Positions 9,272-16,666 of a DNA stretch of 60,480 nucleotides are shown piece by piece. The stretch's first letter is position 1, and each line of letters begins with the position of its first letter. The position numbers and the translations under genes were made by a program. The notes beneath the pieces were generated by a model, which was given only the letters and a program-made list of their open reading frames with translations, made no database searches and was not told the origin of the DNA. The DNA is taken from NCBI GenBank assembly GCA_964592255.1, contig CAZQCI010000002.1, positions 1 through 60,480 on the forward strand. The letters run 5' to 3'. This DNA comes from CAZQCI01 sp964592255. Its GTDB lineage: Bacteria; UBA10199; SBBF01.

Positions 9272-10654
9272 ATGTATAAAAAACACAAAATTCATTTTGT
9301 AGGTATTGGTGGTGTGGGGATGAGTGGTATTGCGGAAGTTCTTTTAAAGCTGGGCTATCCTGTTTCAGGTTCCGATATCAAGTCTTCTCCTACCACGCGC
9401 CGCTTGGTTAAAAAAGGGGCGCGCATTTCTTACGGACATGCCGCAAAAAATATCGGTGATGCGGAAGTGATGGTGGTGAGTTCGGCTATTCGTAAAGACA
9501 ACCCTGAAATGGTAGCGGCTTTGCTCAAAAAAATTCCCATCATTCAACGGGCTGAAATGTTGGCGGAACTGATGCGCTTCTCTCGTTATGGTGTCGCTGT
9601 TTCAGGAACCCACGGAAAAACAACCACAACCTCTTTGGTTGCGGCTGTGTTGGATGAAGGAGGATTGGATCCTACTTTAGTCATTGGTGGTAAGGTCAAC
9701 AGTTTTAAGTCCAACGCCAAACTGGGGCGCGGTAATTTTATGGTGGCGGAAGCCGATGAATCCGACGGCTCATTTCTTAAACTGTCTCCCACGATTGCTG
9801 TGGTCACAAACATCGACCGTGAACACATGGATTTTTACAAAAATTTTCATTCTGTGTGCCACGCCTATCTCGATTTTGTGAATAAAATTCCTTTTTATGG
9901 AGCGGCCATTTGTTGTGTGGATCATCCGGTTGTTCGCAAACTGATCCCTCAGATGGAAAAACGGGTTGTGACTTATGGTTTCGCATCAGACGCTCACTTC
10001 AGTGCTAAACATGTTACTCCCCATCATGGAAAAATGATTTACGAACTTATGATTCATGGAAAACCCTCCGGGAAAGTGACACTCAATATAGCCGGTCGCC
10101 ACAACGTTCTTAATTCTTTGGCCGCTCTGGCTGTGGCGTATGAGTTGGAAATTCCAATGAAGAAAGCGATGGCATCGCTTAAAAAATTCCGAGGTATTGA
10201 AAGACGTTGCCAAATTTTACTTCAGACTAAATCAGTGACAGTGATCGACGACTACGGGCACCATCCGGCGGAAATTCAAGCGACTCTTTCCACAATCCGT
10301 GAAGCCTATCCCGGAAGACGCCTGGTTTGTTTGTTTCAGCCTCACCGTTTTAGCCGCACCAAAGATTTATTTGATGAATTAACTCATTCTTTCACCCAGG
10401 CACATCGGCTTTTTATCACCGATATTTATGCAGCCGGAGAAAAAGCTTTAAATGAGGTGTCCTCCAAAAAATTGGTGGAGGCCATACAGGGGCAACAGGC
10501 TTCCTATTTGCCCCGTGGGGAAAAAATGCTCGATGAACTTTTGCAAGAAATTAAACCGGGGGACGTATTGTTGTCACTAGGGGCTGGGGATGTAACAGCA
10601 TTGGGGAAAGAATGTGCAAGACGATTGAAAGGTGAATCAAAAAGATCAATTTAA
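9272..10654 (+). CDS. murC: UDP-MurNAc:L-alanine ligase
   Basis: MurC catalyses the first amino-acid addition to UDP-MurNAc. The dinucleotide-like loop GIGGVGMSG lies near the N-terminus, the ATP P-loop GTHGKTT is at 112-118, and the DDYGHHPAEI motif is typical of MurC/Mpl. The order in the operon and the length (460 residues) favour MurC over Mpl. The start is two bases after the murG stop. The stop lies just upstream of a decayed family B palindrome. Confidence 0.96.
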   Translation: MYKKHKIHFVGIGGVGMSGIAEVLLKLGYPVSGSDIKSSPTTRRLVKKGARISYGHAAKNIGDAEVMVVSSAIRKDNPEMVAALLKKIPIIQRAEMLAELMRFSRYGVAVSGTHGKTTTTSLVAAVLDEGGLDPTLVIGGKVNSFKSNAKLGRGNFMVAEADESDGSFLKLSPTIAVVTNIDREHMDFYKNFHSVCHAYLDFVNKIPFYGAAICCVDHPVVRKLIPQMEKRVVTYGFASDAHFSAKHVTPHHGKMIYELMIHGKPSGKVTLNIAGRHNVLNSLAALAVAYELEIPMKKAMASLKKFRGIERRCQILLQTKSVTVIDDYGHHPAEIQATLSTIREAYPGRRLVCLFQPHRFSRTKDLFDELTHSFTQAHRLFITDIYAAGEKALNEVSSKKLVEAIQGQQASYLPRGEKMLDELLQEIKPGDVLLSLGAGDVTALGKECARRLKGESKRSI

Positions 10655-10663
10655 ATTTAAACC

Positions 10664-10725
10664 GTAATCCCCGTGAAGACGGGGATTTAAGATTAGCTCT
10701 AGATTCCCACCTACGTGGGAATGAC
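10664..10725. repeat. Decayed family B palindromic element between murC and murB
   Basis: Two arms, each itself a small hairpin (CCCCGTGAAGACGGGG and TTCCCACCTACGTGGGAA), are arranged as an imperfect inverted repeat. The right arm ends in GGGAATGAC, like the intact family B copies at 43092 and 57213, which end in GGGGATGAC. The arms no longer match each other well, so I take this as an old copy. It occupies most of the 83-base gap and leaves an AAAGGA ribosome binding site for murB. Confidence 0.6.
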
Positions 10726-10737
10726 GCAAAGGATTTT

Positions 10738-11742
10738 ATGAACGCCGACTGGCAGGAAGAAATTTTGAAAGAATGGAATAAGACCAAAAAGAATTTTTCG
10801 GTTTCCGACGGATTACGTGATCGTCTGGCACGAGAGTTTAAAGGGGAAGTTTTTTACCGTGAGCCGATGGATAAACACACCAGCATGCGTGTGGGAGGCC
10901 CCGCGGATGTTTATTTAAAACCGGTCGACTCTGATGATTTGGCTAAAATTTTTCTTTTGGCCCGTGAAGAAAATATTCCCATCACTCTTATGGGTGCCGG
11001 TAGTAACACACTGGTTAAAGATGGCGGTATCCGTGGCTTGGTTATTGCTTCTCCTGCCAGCACTTTTGAATGTCGCATTGTGGAAGAAACGGATGACTTT
11101 GCCGATGTGGAAGCCGGAGCCGGAGTTAAAATCACGCGTTTTGTTAATTTTGCACGTGAGAAGTCCTTGACGGGCATGGAAAATTTTATCGGCATTCCAG
11201 GAAGTATAGGTGGCGCTATCAGCATGAACGCAGGAGCCCATGGCACAGAAATAAAAGATATTCTTCGCTCCCTGACTCTTATGGATAAAGAGGGGCAGCA
11301 GGTCATTTTATCACGTGAAAAACTTGATTTTGAGTACCGCAAACTTAAAATTCCACGCACTTCTTTTATTCTTTCTGGATTGTTTCGTTTAAACAAAGCC
11401 CATCCCGATGAAATCAATAAAAAAGTGGAGCATTTTCAAAAGTGGCGCGTTGAAAAACAACCTCTTGATTATCCCAATTTAGGGTCGGTGTTTAAGAATC
11501 CTCTGCCCCCTAAAAAAGGAACTAAACTCCCATCGGCAGGTGAGTTGATTGAAGACGCCGGATTAAAAAATGTTCGTATCGGCGGGGCTCGGGTTTCTGA
11601 AAAGCATGCTAACTTCATCATTAACGAAAATAAAGCCACAGCCAAAGATGTGATCGTCCTTATCAATCTCATTCGTGACAAAGTAAAAGATATGACTGGA
11701 ATTGCCTTGGAGACGGAAGTCAAAATTATTGGTGAAGATTAA
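10738..11742 (+). CDS. murB: UDP-N-acetylenolpyruvoylglucosamine reductase
   Basis: MurB is the FAD- and NADPH-dependent enzyme that reduces UDP-GlcNAc-enolpyruvate to UDP-MurNAc. The FAD-binding region contains the MRVGGPADVY sequence and GAGSNTLVKDGG. GIPGSIGGAISMNAGAHG and the catalytic-serine segment GSVFKNP are present, followed by SAGELIEDAGLK. The length of 334 residues and the general pattern fit a type II MurB. The extra N-terminal 35 residues or so precede the domain. AAAGGA lies four bases before the ATG. Confidence 0.95.
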   Translation: MNADWQEEILKEWNKTKKNFSVSDGLRDRLAREFKGEVFYREPMDKHTSMRVGGPADVYLKPVDSDDLAKIFLLAREENIPITLMGAGSNTLVKDGGIRGLVIASPASTFECRIVEETDDFADVEAGAGVKITRFVNFAREKSLTGMENFIGIPGSIGGAISMNAGAHGTEIKDILRSLTLMDKEGQQVILSREKLDFEYRKLKIPRTSFILSGLFRLNKAHPDEINKKVEHFQKWRVEKQPLDYPNLGSVFKNPLPPKKGTKLPSAGELIEDAGLKNVRIGGARVSEKHANFIINENKATAKDVIVLINLIRDKVKDMTGIALETEVKIIGED

Positions 11743-11747
11743 TGGGT

Positions 11748-11788
11748 GAGTAACTCCCCCTAACTCCCTCTTATACTTAAGAGGGGGG
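11748..11788. repeat. Family A half-element upstream of ddl
   Basis: The unit reads GAGTAACTCCCCCTAACTCC, followed by a hairpin CCTCTTATACTTAAGAGG. The same arrangement occurs twice between leuC and leuD (57936-58023) and, in part, inside tgt (37565-37601). It starts six bases after the murB stop. It could form a stable hairpin in the murB-ddl transcript. Confidence 0.7.
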
Positions 11789-11815
11789 CAGACATGGGGT
11801 TATTCAATTCAAATT

Positions 11816-12754
11816 GTGAAAATTGCTGTTCTTAAAGGAGGAGTGTCTGCAGAACGTGACGTGTCCTTGCGTTCCGGTGCGGCTGTTGCCCAAGCCCTTC
11901 AATCTAAAGGATATGATGTGGTTGAAATTGATACGCAACAGTCCCTTATCGAGCAATTGGAAAAAATTAAACCCGACGCGGCGTATTTAGCTCTACACGG
12001 AAAATTTGGGGAAGACGGAACTATTCAATCTATTTTGGAATGGCTCAAAATTCCTTACACAGGTCCTTCTGTTTCGGCTTCAGCTCTTTGTTACGATAAA
12101 GTGATGACCAAGGCAGTCATCAAATCTCTCATGAATTTACGAATGCCCTTGGGTTCAGCGTGTTCCCGACGGGAGGGTGTAAAGGGGTGGCTTCAAAAAA
12201 ACTCACTTTCACCTTTACCTTTTCCTCTTATTGTTAAGCCGAGCTGTGAAGGTTCTTCTATCGGAGTTCATCGGGTGTATGATGTTGTCAGCTTGGAGGC
12301 TGCCCTCACAGAAGAATTGAAGCACCACGAAGAGGTTTTAGTAGAAGAGATGATTCTGGGACGTGAAGTAACCGTTGGTGTTCTCAACGGTAAAGCGTTG
12401 CCCCCTGTGGAAGTAAAACCCAAAAGCGGATTTTATGATTTTAAATCGAAGTACACCAAAGGAGAAACGGAATACATTGTGCCCGCCATTTTGCATGAGT
12501 CTTCCGATGATACCCTAGCGGAGGCGTGTGAAGCTATTTATGCATTTTTAAAACTAGAAGGAGCTGTTCGTATGGATTTTATGCTGAAAAAAAATCCTCA
12601 AAACTCCTTTGAAGAAGCTTTCTTTCTGGAAGTAAATACCATTCCAGGCATGACCGAGACGTCGCTCTTACCTAAGGCTGCCGCTTGTGTGGGTATTTCT
12701 TTTCCAGATTTGTGTGACATGGTTTTAAAGACGGCGCGATTGAAAATTACATAA
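11816..12754 (+). CDS. ddl: D-alanine:D-alanine ligase
   Basis: Ddl makes the D-Ala-D-Ala dipeptide used by MurF. It is an ATP-grasp enzyme of 312 residues. The N-terminal KGGVSAERDVSLRSG, the LHGKFGEDG segment, the ATP-binding KPSCEGSSIGV and the C-terminal EVNTIPGMTETS motif are all visible. The start is a GTG at 11816 with no clear Shine-Dalgarno sequence; a family A palindrome ends 27 bases upstream. The location among mur genes agrees with the assignment. Confidence 0.95.
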   Translation: MKIAVLKGGVSAERDVSLRSGAAVAQALQSKGYDVVEIDTQQSLIEQLEKIKPDAAYLALHGKFGEDGTIQSILEWLKIPYTGPSVSASALCYDKVMTKAVIKSLMNLRMPLGSACSRREGVKGWLQKNSLSPLPFPLIVKPSCEGSSIGVHRVYDVVSLEAALTEELKHHEEVLVEEMILGREVTVGVLNGKALPPVEVKPKSGFYDFKSKYTKGETEYIVPAILHESSDDTLAEACEAIYAFLKLEGAVRMDFMLKKNPQNSFEEAFFLEVNTIPGMTETSLLPKAAACVGISFPDLCDMVLKTARLKIT

Positions 12755-12756
12755 CT

Positions 12757-12778
12757 TTCCCTCTTTTAATATAGGGAA
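12757..12778. repeat. Possible decayed family A hairpin between ddl and ftsQ
   Basis: A short inverted repeat, TTCCCT then AGGGAA, surrounds a TTTTAATAT loop and resembles the CCCTCTTAGTATAAGAGGG core of family A. It is too short and diverged to be certain, and it could instead be a minor hairpin. Confidence 0.3.
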
Positions 12779-12802
12779 GTCAGGTGGAGTTACTTTAAAA
12801 AA

Positions 12803-13630
12803 ATGTTTTTTAAAAAACGAAAACCAGTCAACCGAAGGGTAAAAACCAAGCCCAAGCTCTATCGTATGAAGAGAAGTGTCTTCGATTGGGCCAAGTTGCT
12901 TCTGTTAATAGGGGCTTCTTCTTTTGTTGTGTTGGGAGGTATTCGTTTTCTATCTAAAATTCAATTTTTTACATTAAAAAGAGTCGATGTTGTTGCGTCT
13001 ACACCCCACTTGTCCAAAGAGCAAATTATAGCCCTTGCGGCCATTCCTTATGGGGCCAATCTTTTTTCTGTTAATCTCGAAGATATTGCGACCCGTATTA
13101 AACGGTATAGCTGGGTTAAAGACGTCCAAGCTAAACGCCTTTTCCCCCAAGGATTATCCTTGCAAGTGGAGGAATACACTCCCCTGGCTATTCTCGATAT
13201 TGGGGATCTCTACTATGTGAGCCACGAAGGACGTATTTTTAGGAAGTTGAATGACTCCGATGACCGCCATTATCCTGTTGTGAGTGGTTTTAAAAAGGAA
13301 GCATTGGAAAAATATCCAACCTTTTTTGGAAAAAAAATCGAAGACACCCTGGATTTTCTCAATCGCCTTACCCCCCAGATGAAAGACGCTGGATTATCGC
13401 GAATTCATTTTGATGTAGCCGAAGGATTTACGGTTTTTACCCAAAATCCTCCCATGGAATTGTTTTTTGGTCCCGAAGATCCTGACCAACCTTCTCATTG
13501 GCAGGAAAAATTGAAGGCGTTTTCACGATTAGAACAAGAAATGAAGAATCAAGGGGTCGTTTACCAAAAAGTAGACCTGCATGTGATTGGTAAAATTTTT
13601 GTCCGAAAAGATTTTTCGGAAAATTCGTAA
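12803..13630 (+). CDS. ftsQ: Cell division protein FtsQ
   Basis: FtsQ is the bitopic divisome scaffold that links early and late division proteins. A basic cytoplasmic N-terminus of about 30 residues is followed by one transmembrane helix (about 31-50). A POTRA domain comes next (from FFTLKRVDVV, with LSKEQI and WVKDVQAKRLFPQGL), then the FtsQ/DivIB beta domain. The length (275 residues) and the position directly before ftsA and ftsZ are as expected. The sequence is divergent outside POTRA, as is usual for the family. Confidence 0.9.
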   Translation: MFFKKRKPVNRRVKTKPKLYRMKRSVFDWAKLLLLIGASSFVVLGGIRFLSKIQFFTLKRVDVVASTPHLSKEQIIALAAIPYGANLFSVNLEDIATRIKRYSWVKDVQAKRLFPQGLSLQVEEYTPLAILDIGDLYYVSHEGRIFRKLNDSDDRHYPVVSGFKKEALEKYPTFFGKKIEDTLDFLNRLTPQMKDAGLSRIHFDVAEGFTVFTQNPPMELFFGPEDPDQPSHWQEKLKAFSRLEQEMKNQGVVYQKVDLHVIGKIFVRKDFSENS

Positions 13631-13706
13631 GTTTCATTGGTTTCATTTAACAAAAAGTGATATAGGGGAAACTCTATACTCTTATCATCACCAAGGAGAG
13701 CAAAAA

Positions 13707-14933
13707 ATGGCGAGAAAAGATGATCTGGTCGTAGGCCTTGACATCGGCACCACCAAAGTTTGTGCCATTGTGGGTGAAGTGACTCACGATGGTATTGATA
13801 TTATCGGCATCGGTTCCCACCCGTCCCGTGGTTTACGCAAGGGTGTTGTGGTCAATATCGAAGCCACAGTTGAATCCATCAAAAAAGCCATTGAAGAGGC
13901 TGAACTGATGGCCGGATGTGATATCACTTCTGTTACAGCCGGTATTTCTGGTAGTCATGTCAAAGGGATTAACAGCCATGGCATTGTGGCTGTTAAAAAT
14001 AAAGAAGTCAGTGAAAACGATATCACCCGTGTCATCGATGCCGCCCAGGCCGTTGCCATACCCCTAGACCGTGAAGTTATTCATGTGATTCCTCAAGAAT
14101 TTATTGTTGATGAACAAGACGGTATTAAAGAACCTTTGGGCATGTCCGGTGTGCGTCTTGAAGCTAAGGTTCACATCATTTCCGCTGCTGTTACTTCTGC
14201 CCAAAACATTATCAAGTGTGCCAACCGCTGTGGATTAAACGTCAACGACATCGTTCTTGAACCTCTCGCCAGTAGCGAGGCTACGCTTTCCCCCGATGAA
14301 AAAGAATTGGGTGTTGTGCTTGTCGACATCGGTGGAGGCACCAGCGATATTGTTATCTATTCCGAAGGGAGTATCGTCTATACCTCTGTTCTCTCTTTGG
14401 GTGGCAACCATATTACCAATGATATTGCTGTCGGTTTGAGAACACCAGCCAGCGAAGCGGAAAAAATTAAACAGAAATATGGCTGTGCTCTTTCCTCCCT
14501 CGTCTCCCAAGACGAAACGATTGAAGTGCCTTCCGTTGGTGGGCGTAAACCACGTATTCTATCACGCCATATTTTAGCCGAAATTATTGAACCACGTGTG
14601 GAAGAAATTTTCTCCCTCATTCGCCAAGAAATTGTTCGCTCTGGTTATGAAGAACTGATTGCTTCCGGAGTGGTGCTTACCGGGGGCTCCACCATGTTGG
14701 AAGGAATGCCCGAGTTGGCCGAACAAGTTTTTGATTTCCCCGTCCGCCGTGGGTTTCCTCGGGGTATTGGAGGATTGATTGACGTTGTGAAAAACCCGAT
14801 GTATGCCACTGGCGTGGGCTTGGTTTTGCATGGAAGCAAGATACTCCAAAATTCCAAAGGTAAAATCCAAGAAGCGGGTGTTTATAATAAAGTTAAAGAA
14901 AAAATGAAAAATTGGTTTGTGGAAATTTTTTAA
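13707..14933 (+). CDS. ftsA: Cell division protein FtsA
   Basis: FtsA is an actin-like ATPase that tethers FtsZ to the membrane. The frame is open further upstream, but the ATG at 13707 has AAGGAG eight bases before it and gives the canonical N-terminus with DIGTTKVCAIVGE, so I use that start (408 residues). Phosphate-2 and adenosine motifs are visible as VDIGGGTSD and TGGSTMLEG. The C-terminal end (VKEKMKNWFVEIF) fits the amphipathic membrane-targeting helix. The gene begins 76 bases after ftsQ. Confidence 0.97.
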   Translation: MARKDDLVVGLDIGTTKVCAIVGEVTHDGIDIIGIGSHPSRGLRKGVVVNIEATVESIKKAIEEAELMAGCDITSVTAGISGSHVKGINSHGIVAVKNKEVSENDITRVIDAAQAVAIPLDREVIHVIPQEFIVDEQDGIKEPLGMSGVRLEAKVHIISAAVTSAQNIIKCANRCGLNVNDIVLEPLASSEATLSPDEKELGVVLVDIGGGTSDIVIYSEGSIVYTSVLSLGGNHITNDIAVGLRTPASEAEKIKQKYGCALSSLVSQDETIEVPSVGGRKPRILSRHILAEIIEPRVEEIFSLIRQEIVRSGYEELIASGVVLTGGSTMLEGMPELAEQVFDFPVRRGFPRGIGGLIDVVKNPMYATGVGLVLHGSKILQNSKGKIQEAGVYNKVKEKMKNWFVEIF

Positions 14934-14955
14934 ATCCCCCGAGGGGGTTTTATAC
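14934..14955 (+). promoter_or_regulatory. Hairpin in the ftsA-ftsZ gap
   Basis: Immediately after the ftsA stop, CCCCCGAGGGGG is followed by TTTT, with AAA on the left side. It could act as a weak terminator, attenuator or processing site that separates ftsZ expression from the upstream genes. The stem is only four to five base pairs with a four-base loop, so this is uncertain. Confidence 0.4.
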
Positions 14956-15010
14956 ATATAAAAATTTTTAAACTGATCTACTACCGAATAGTCTGTATAC
15001 CGGAGGTCTT

Positions 15011-16663
15011 ATGTTTGAATTTGAAGATAATTTAGCAGGAAACGCCACCATTAAAGTGATTGGAGTTGGAGGAGGGGGAGGCAACGCCGTCCGTACCATG
15101 ATCCGTTCTAAACTCGATGGGGTAGAATTTATTGCCGCCAACACCGATATCCAAGCGTTGCGTAGCCACGAAGCGATGGTGAAAATTCAGTTAGGAAACA
15201 AGCTCACCAAAGGTTTGGGTGCCGGTAGTAATCCCGAAGTAGGACGTGATGCTGCTCTTGAAGATGTCCGTACCTTGCAAGAAGCCCTTGCTGGAGCTGA
15301 TTTGGTTTTTATTACTGCTGGCCTCGGCGGTGGTACCGGTACCGGTGCTGCACCCATTATTGCCCGCGTTGCCAAAGAAGTGGGTGCCCTCACCGTAGGG
15401 GTTGTTACCATGCCCTTTGCGTTTGAAGGAAAAAAACGTCGCCAAAAAGCGGAACAAGGTATGGAGGCCCTCAAAAATGAAGTGGATACACTCATTACGA
15501 TACCCAACGAAAAATTATTGAGTGTTTCCGGAAAAGAAACGGCGCTTCTCGATACGTTCAAAATGGCCGATAGTGTTCTTCTTCAAGCCGTTAAAGGAAT
15601 ATCGGATTTAATTACTACCCCAGGACTTATCAATCTCGATTTCGCTGATGTAAAAACAGTGATGCGAGAAACCGGTATGGCCCTTATGGGCACGGGCTCC
15701 GCCCATGGAGAAAGCAGAGCTTTAGAAGCTGCCAAAATGGCTATTTCGTCTCCGCTTCTTGAAAATGTGTCCATCGCTGGCGCTCGAGGTATTTTGCTTA
15801 ACATTACAGGTTCTTCCAGCATGACTCTTTTTGAAGTCAATGAAGCTAGTAAATTAGTTCAAGAAGAAGCTCATGAAGATGCGAATATTATTTTTGGTGC
15901 GGTTATTGATGACTCTATGAAAGATGAAATCCGTGTGACTGTTATCGCCACCGGTTTTAATCGTGAAGAAAAACAAAAAACGTTGGATACGCGATCGCAC
16001 GAGGATCGATCGCAACAACCCCGCATTAAAAGCTGGGTTGATTATCAAAAAGCAAGAGAAAGCCGTAGCGTTGAAACACGTACTCCTGAAGTTCGTGGAG
16101 TTGAAACTCGTGGAGTTGAAACTCGCGGCGTAGATATTTATGGAACAGAACCTCGATCCTTAGAAGTGAACCAGATAGAAAATTTTCGTACCGATATTCA
16201 GATGGAAGGTCGTATCCCCGAAAACCGTGGTCTCGAAACTCGCGGCGTTGAAACTCGCGGAGCCGAAAGCCGTACATTTGTTACTCGTTCAGTGGATACT
16301 CAAAAAATTGAACCCACTTCTGGTAATATCCGCCAAACCTCAGACCGTTTTGAAAGTGCTTCGCTTTTTCCTTCAAAAAATACTTCTTCAAAAAGCACTT
16401 CTTCATTTTCGTTGGAAAGTGAAACACCTCTTTTTACCGATCGTCCTTCTATTACGAGGGAGCCAGTGTTACGGGAAGGTTTTTTTCAAGCAAGGGGTGA
16501 TATGCAATTAACAGAAAGCGCCCCAAACCCGCCTCTTAAACGGCGCGAATTTAACCGAGTGGGTGGTGATGAGTTGAAAAAAATTGTCGCTGAAATTGGA
16601 ATTACTGATGTCGGTGACGAAGAATACGACATCCCCGCCTTCATCCGAAGACGCGCAGATTGA
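15011..16663 (+). CDS. ftsZ: Cell division protein FtsZ with a long repetitive C-terminal linker
   Basis: FtsZ is the tubulin-like GTPase that forms the Z ring. The core (about residues 1-320) contains GVGGGGGNAV, the tubulin signature GGGTGTG and the T7-loop region NLDFADVKTVM. The C-terminal conserved peptide YDIPAFIRRRAD ends the protein. Between them lies a linker of about 215 residues, much longer than the roughly 50 in E. coli. Within it, about 350-440 carry a five-residue pattern of the type G-V-E-T-R. CGGAGG lies just upstream of the ATG. Confidence 0.97.
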   Translation: MFEFEDNLAGNATIKVIGVGGGGGNAVRTMIRSKLDGVEFIAANTDIQALRSHEAMVKIQLGNKLTKGLGAGSNPEVGRDAALEDVRTLQEALAGADLVFITAGLGGGTGTGAAPIIARVAKEVGALTVGVVTMPFAFEGKKRRQKAEQGMEALKNEVDTLITIPNEKLLSVSGKETALLDTFKMADSVLLQAVKGISDLITTPGLINLDFADVKTVMRETGMALMGTGSAHGESRALEAAKMAISSPLLENVSIAGARGILLNITGSSSMTLFEVNEASKLVQEEAHEDANIIFGAVIDDSMKDEIRVTVIATGFNREEKQKTLDTRSHEDRSQQPRIKSWVDYQKARESRSVETRTPEVRGVETRGVETRGVDIYGTEPRSLEVNQIENFRTDIQMEGRIPENRGLETRGVETRGAESRTFVTRSVDTQKIEPTSGNIRQTSDRFESASLFPSKNTSSKSTSSFSLESETPLFTDRPSITREPVLREGFFQARGDMQLTESAPNPPLKRREFNRVGGDELKKIVAEIGITDVGDEEYDIPAFIRRRAD

Positions 16664-16666
16664 TTT

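Noticed and set aside
13587..13706. Upstream extension of ftsA to 13587
   Set aside because: It overlaps ftsQ and lacks a ribosome binding site, while the ATG at 13707 has AAGGAG and yields the normal FtsA N-terminus.
14574..14957. Long antisense frame over ftsA, and similar ones over ftsZ (15187-15561)
   Set aside because: They follow codon periodicity of the real genes on the other strand; no family similarity or ribosome binding site.
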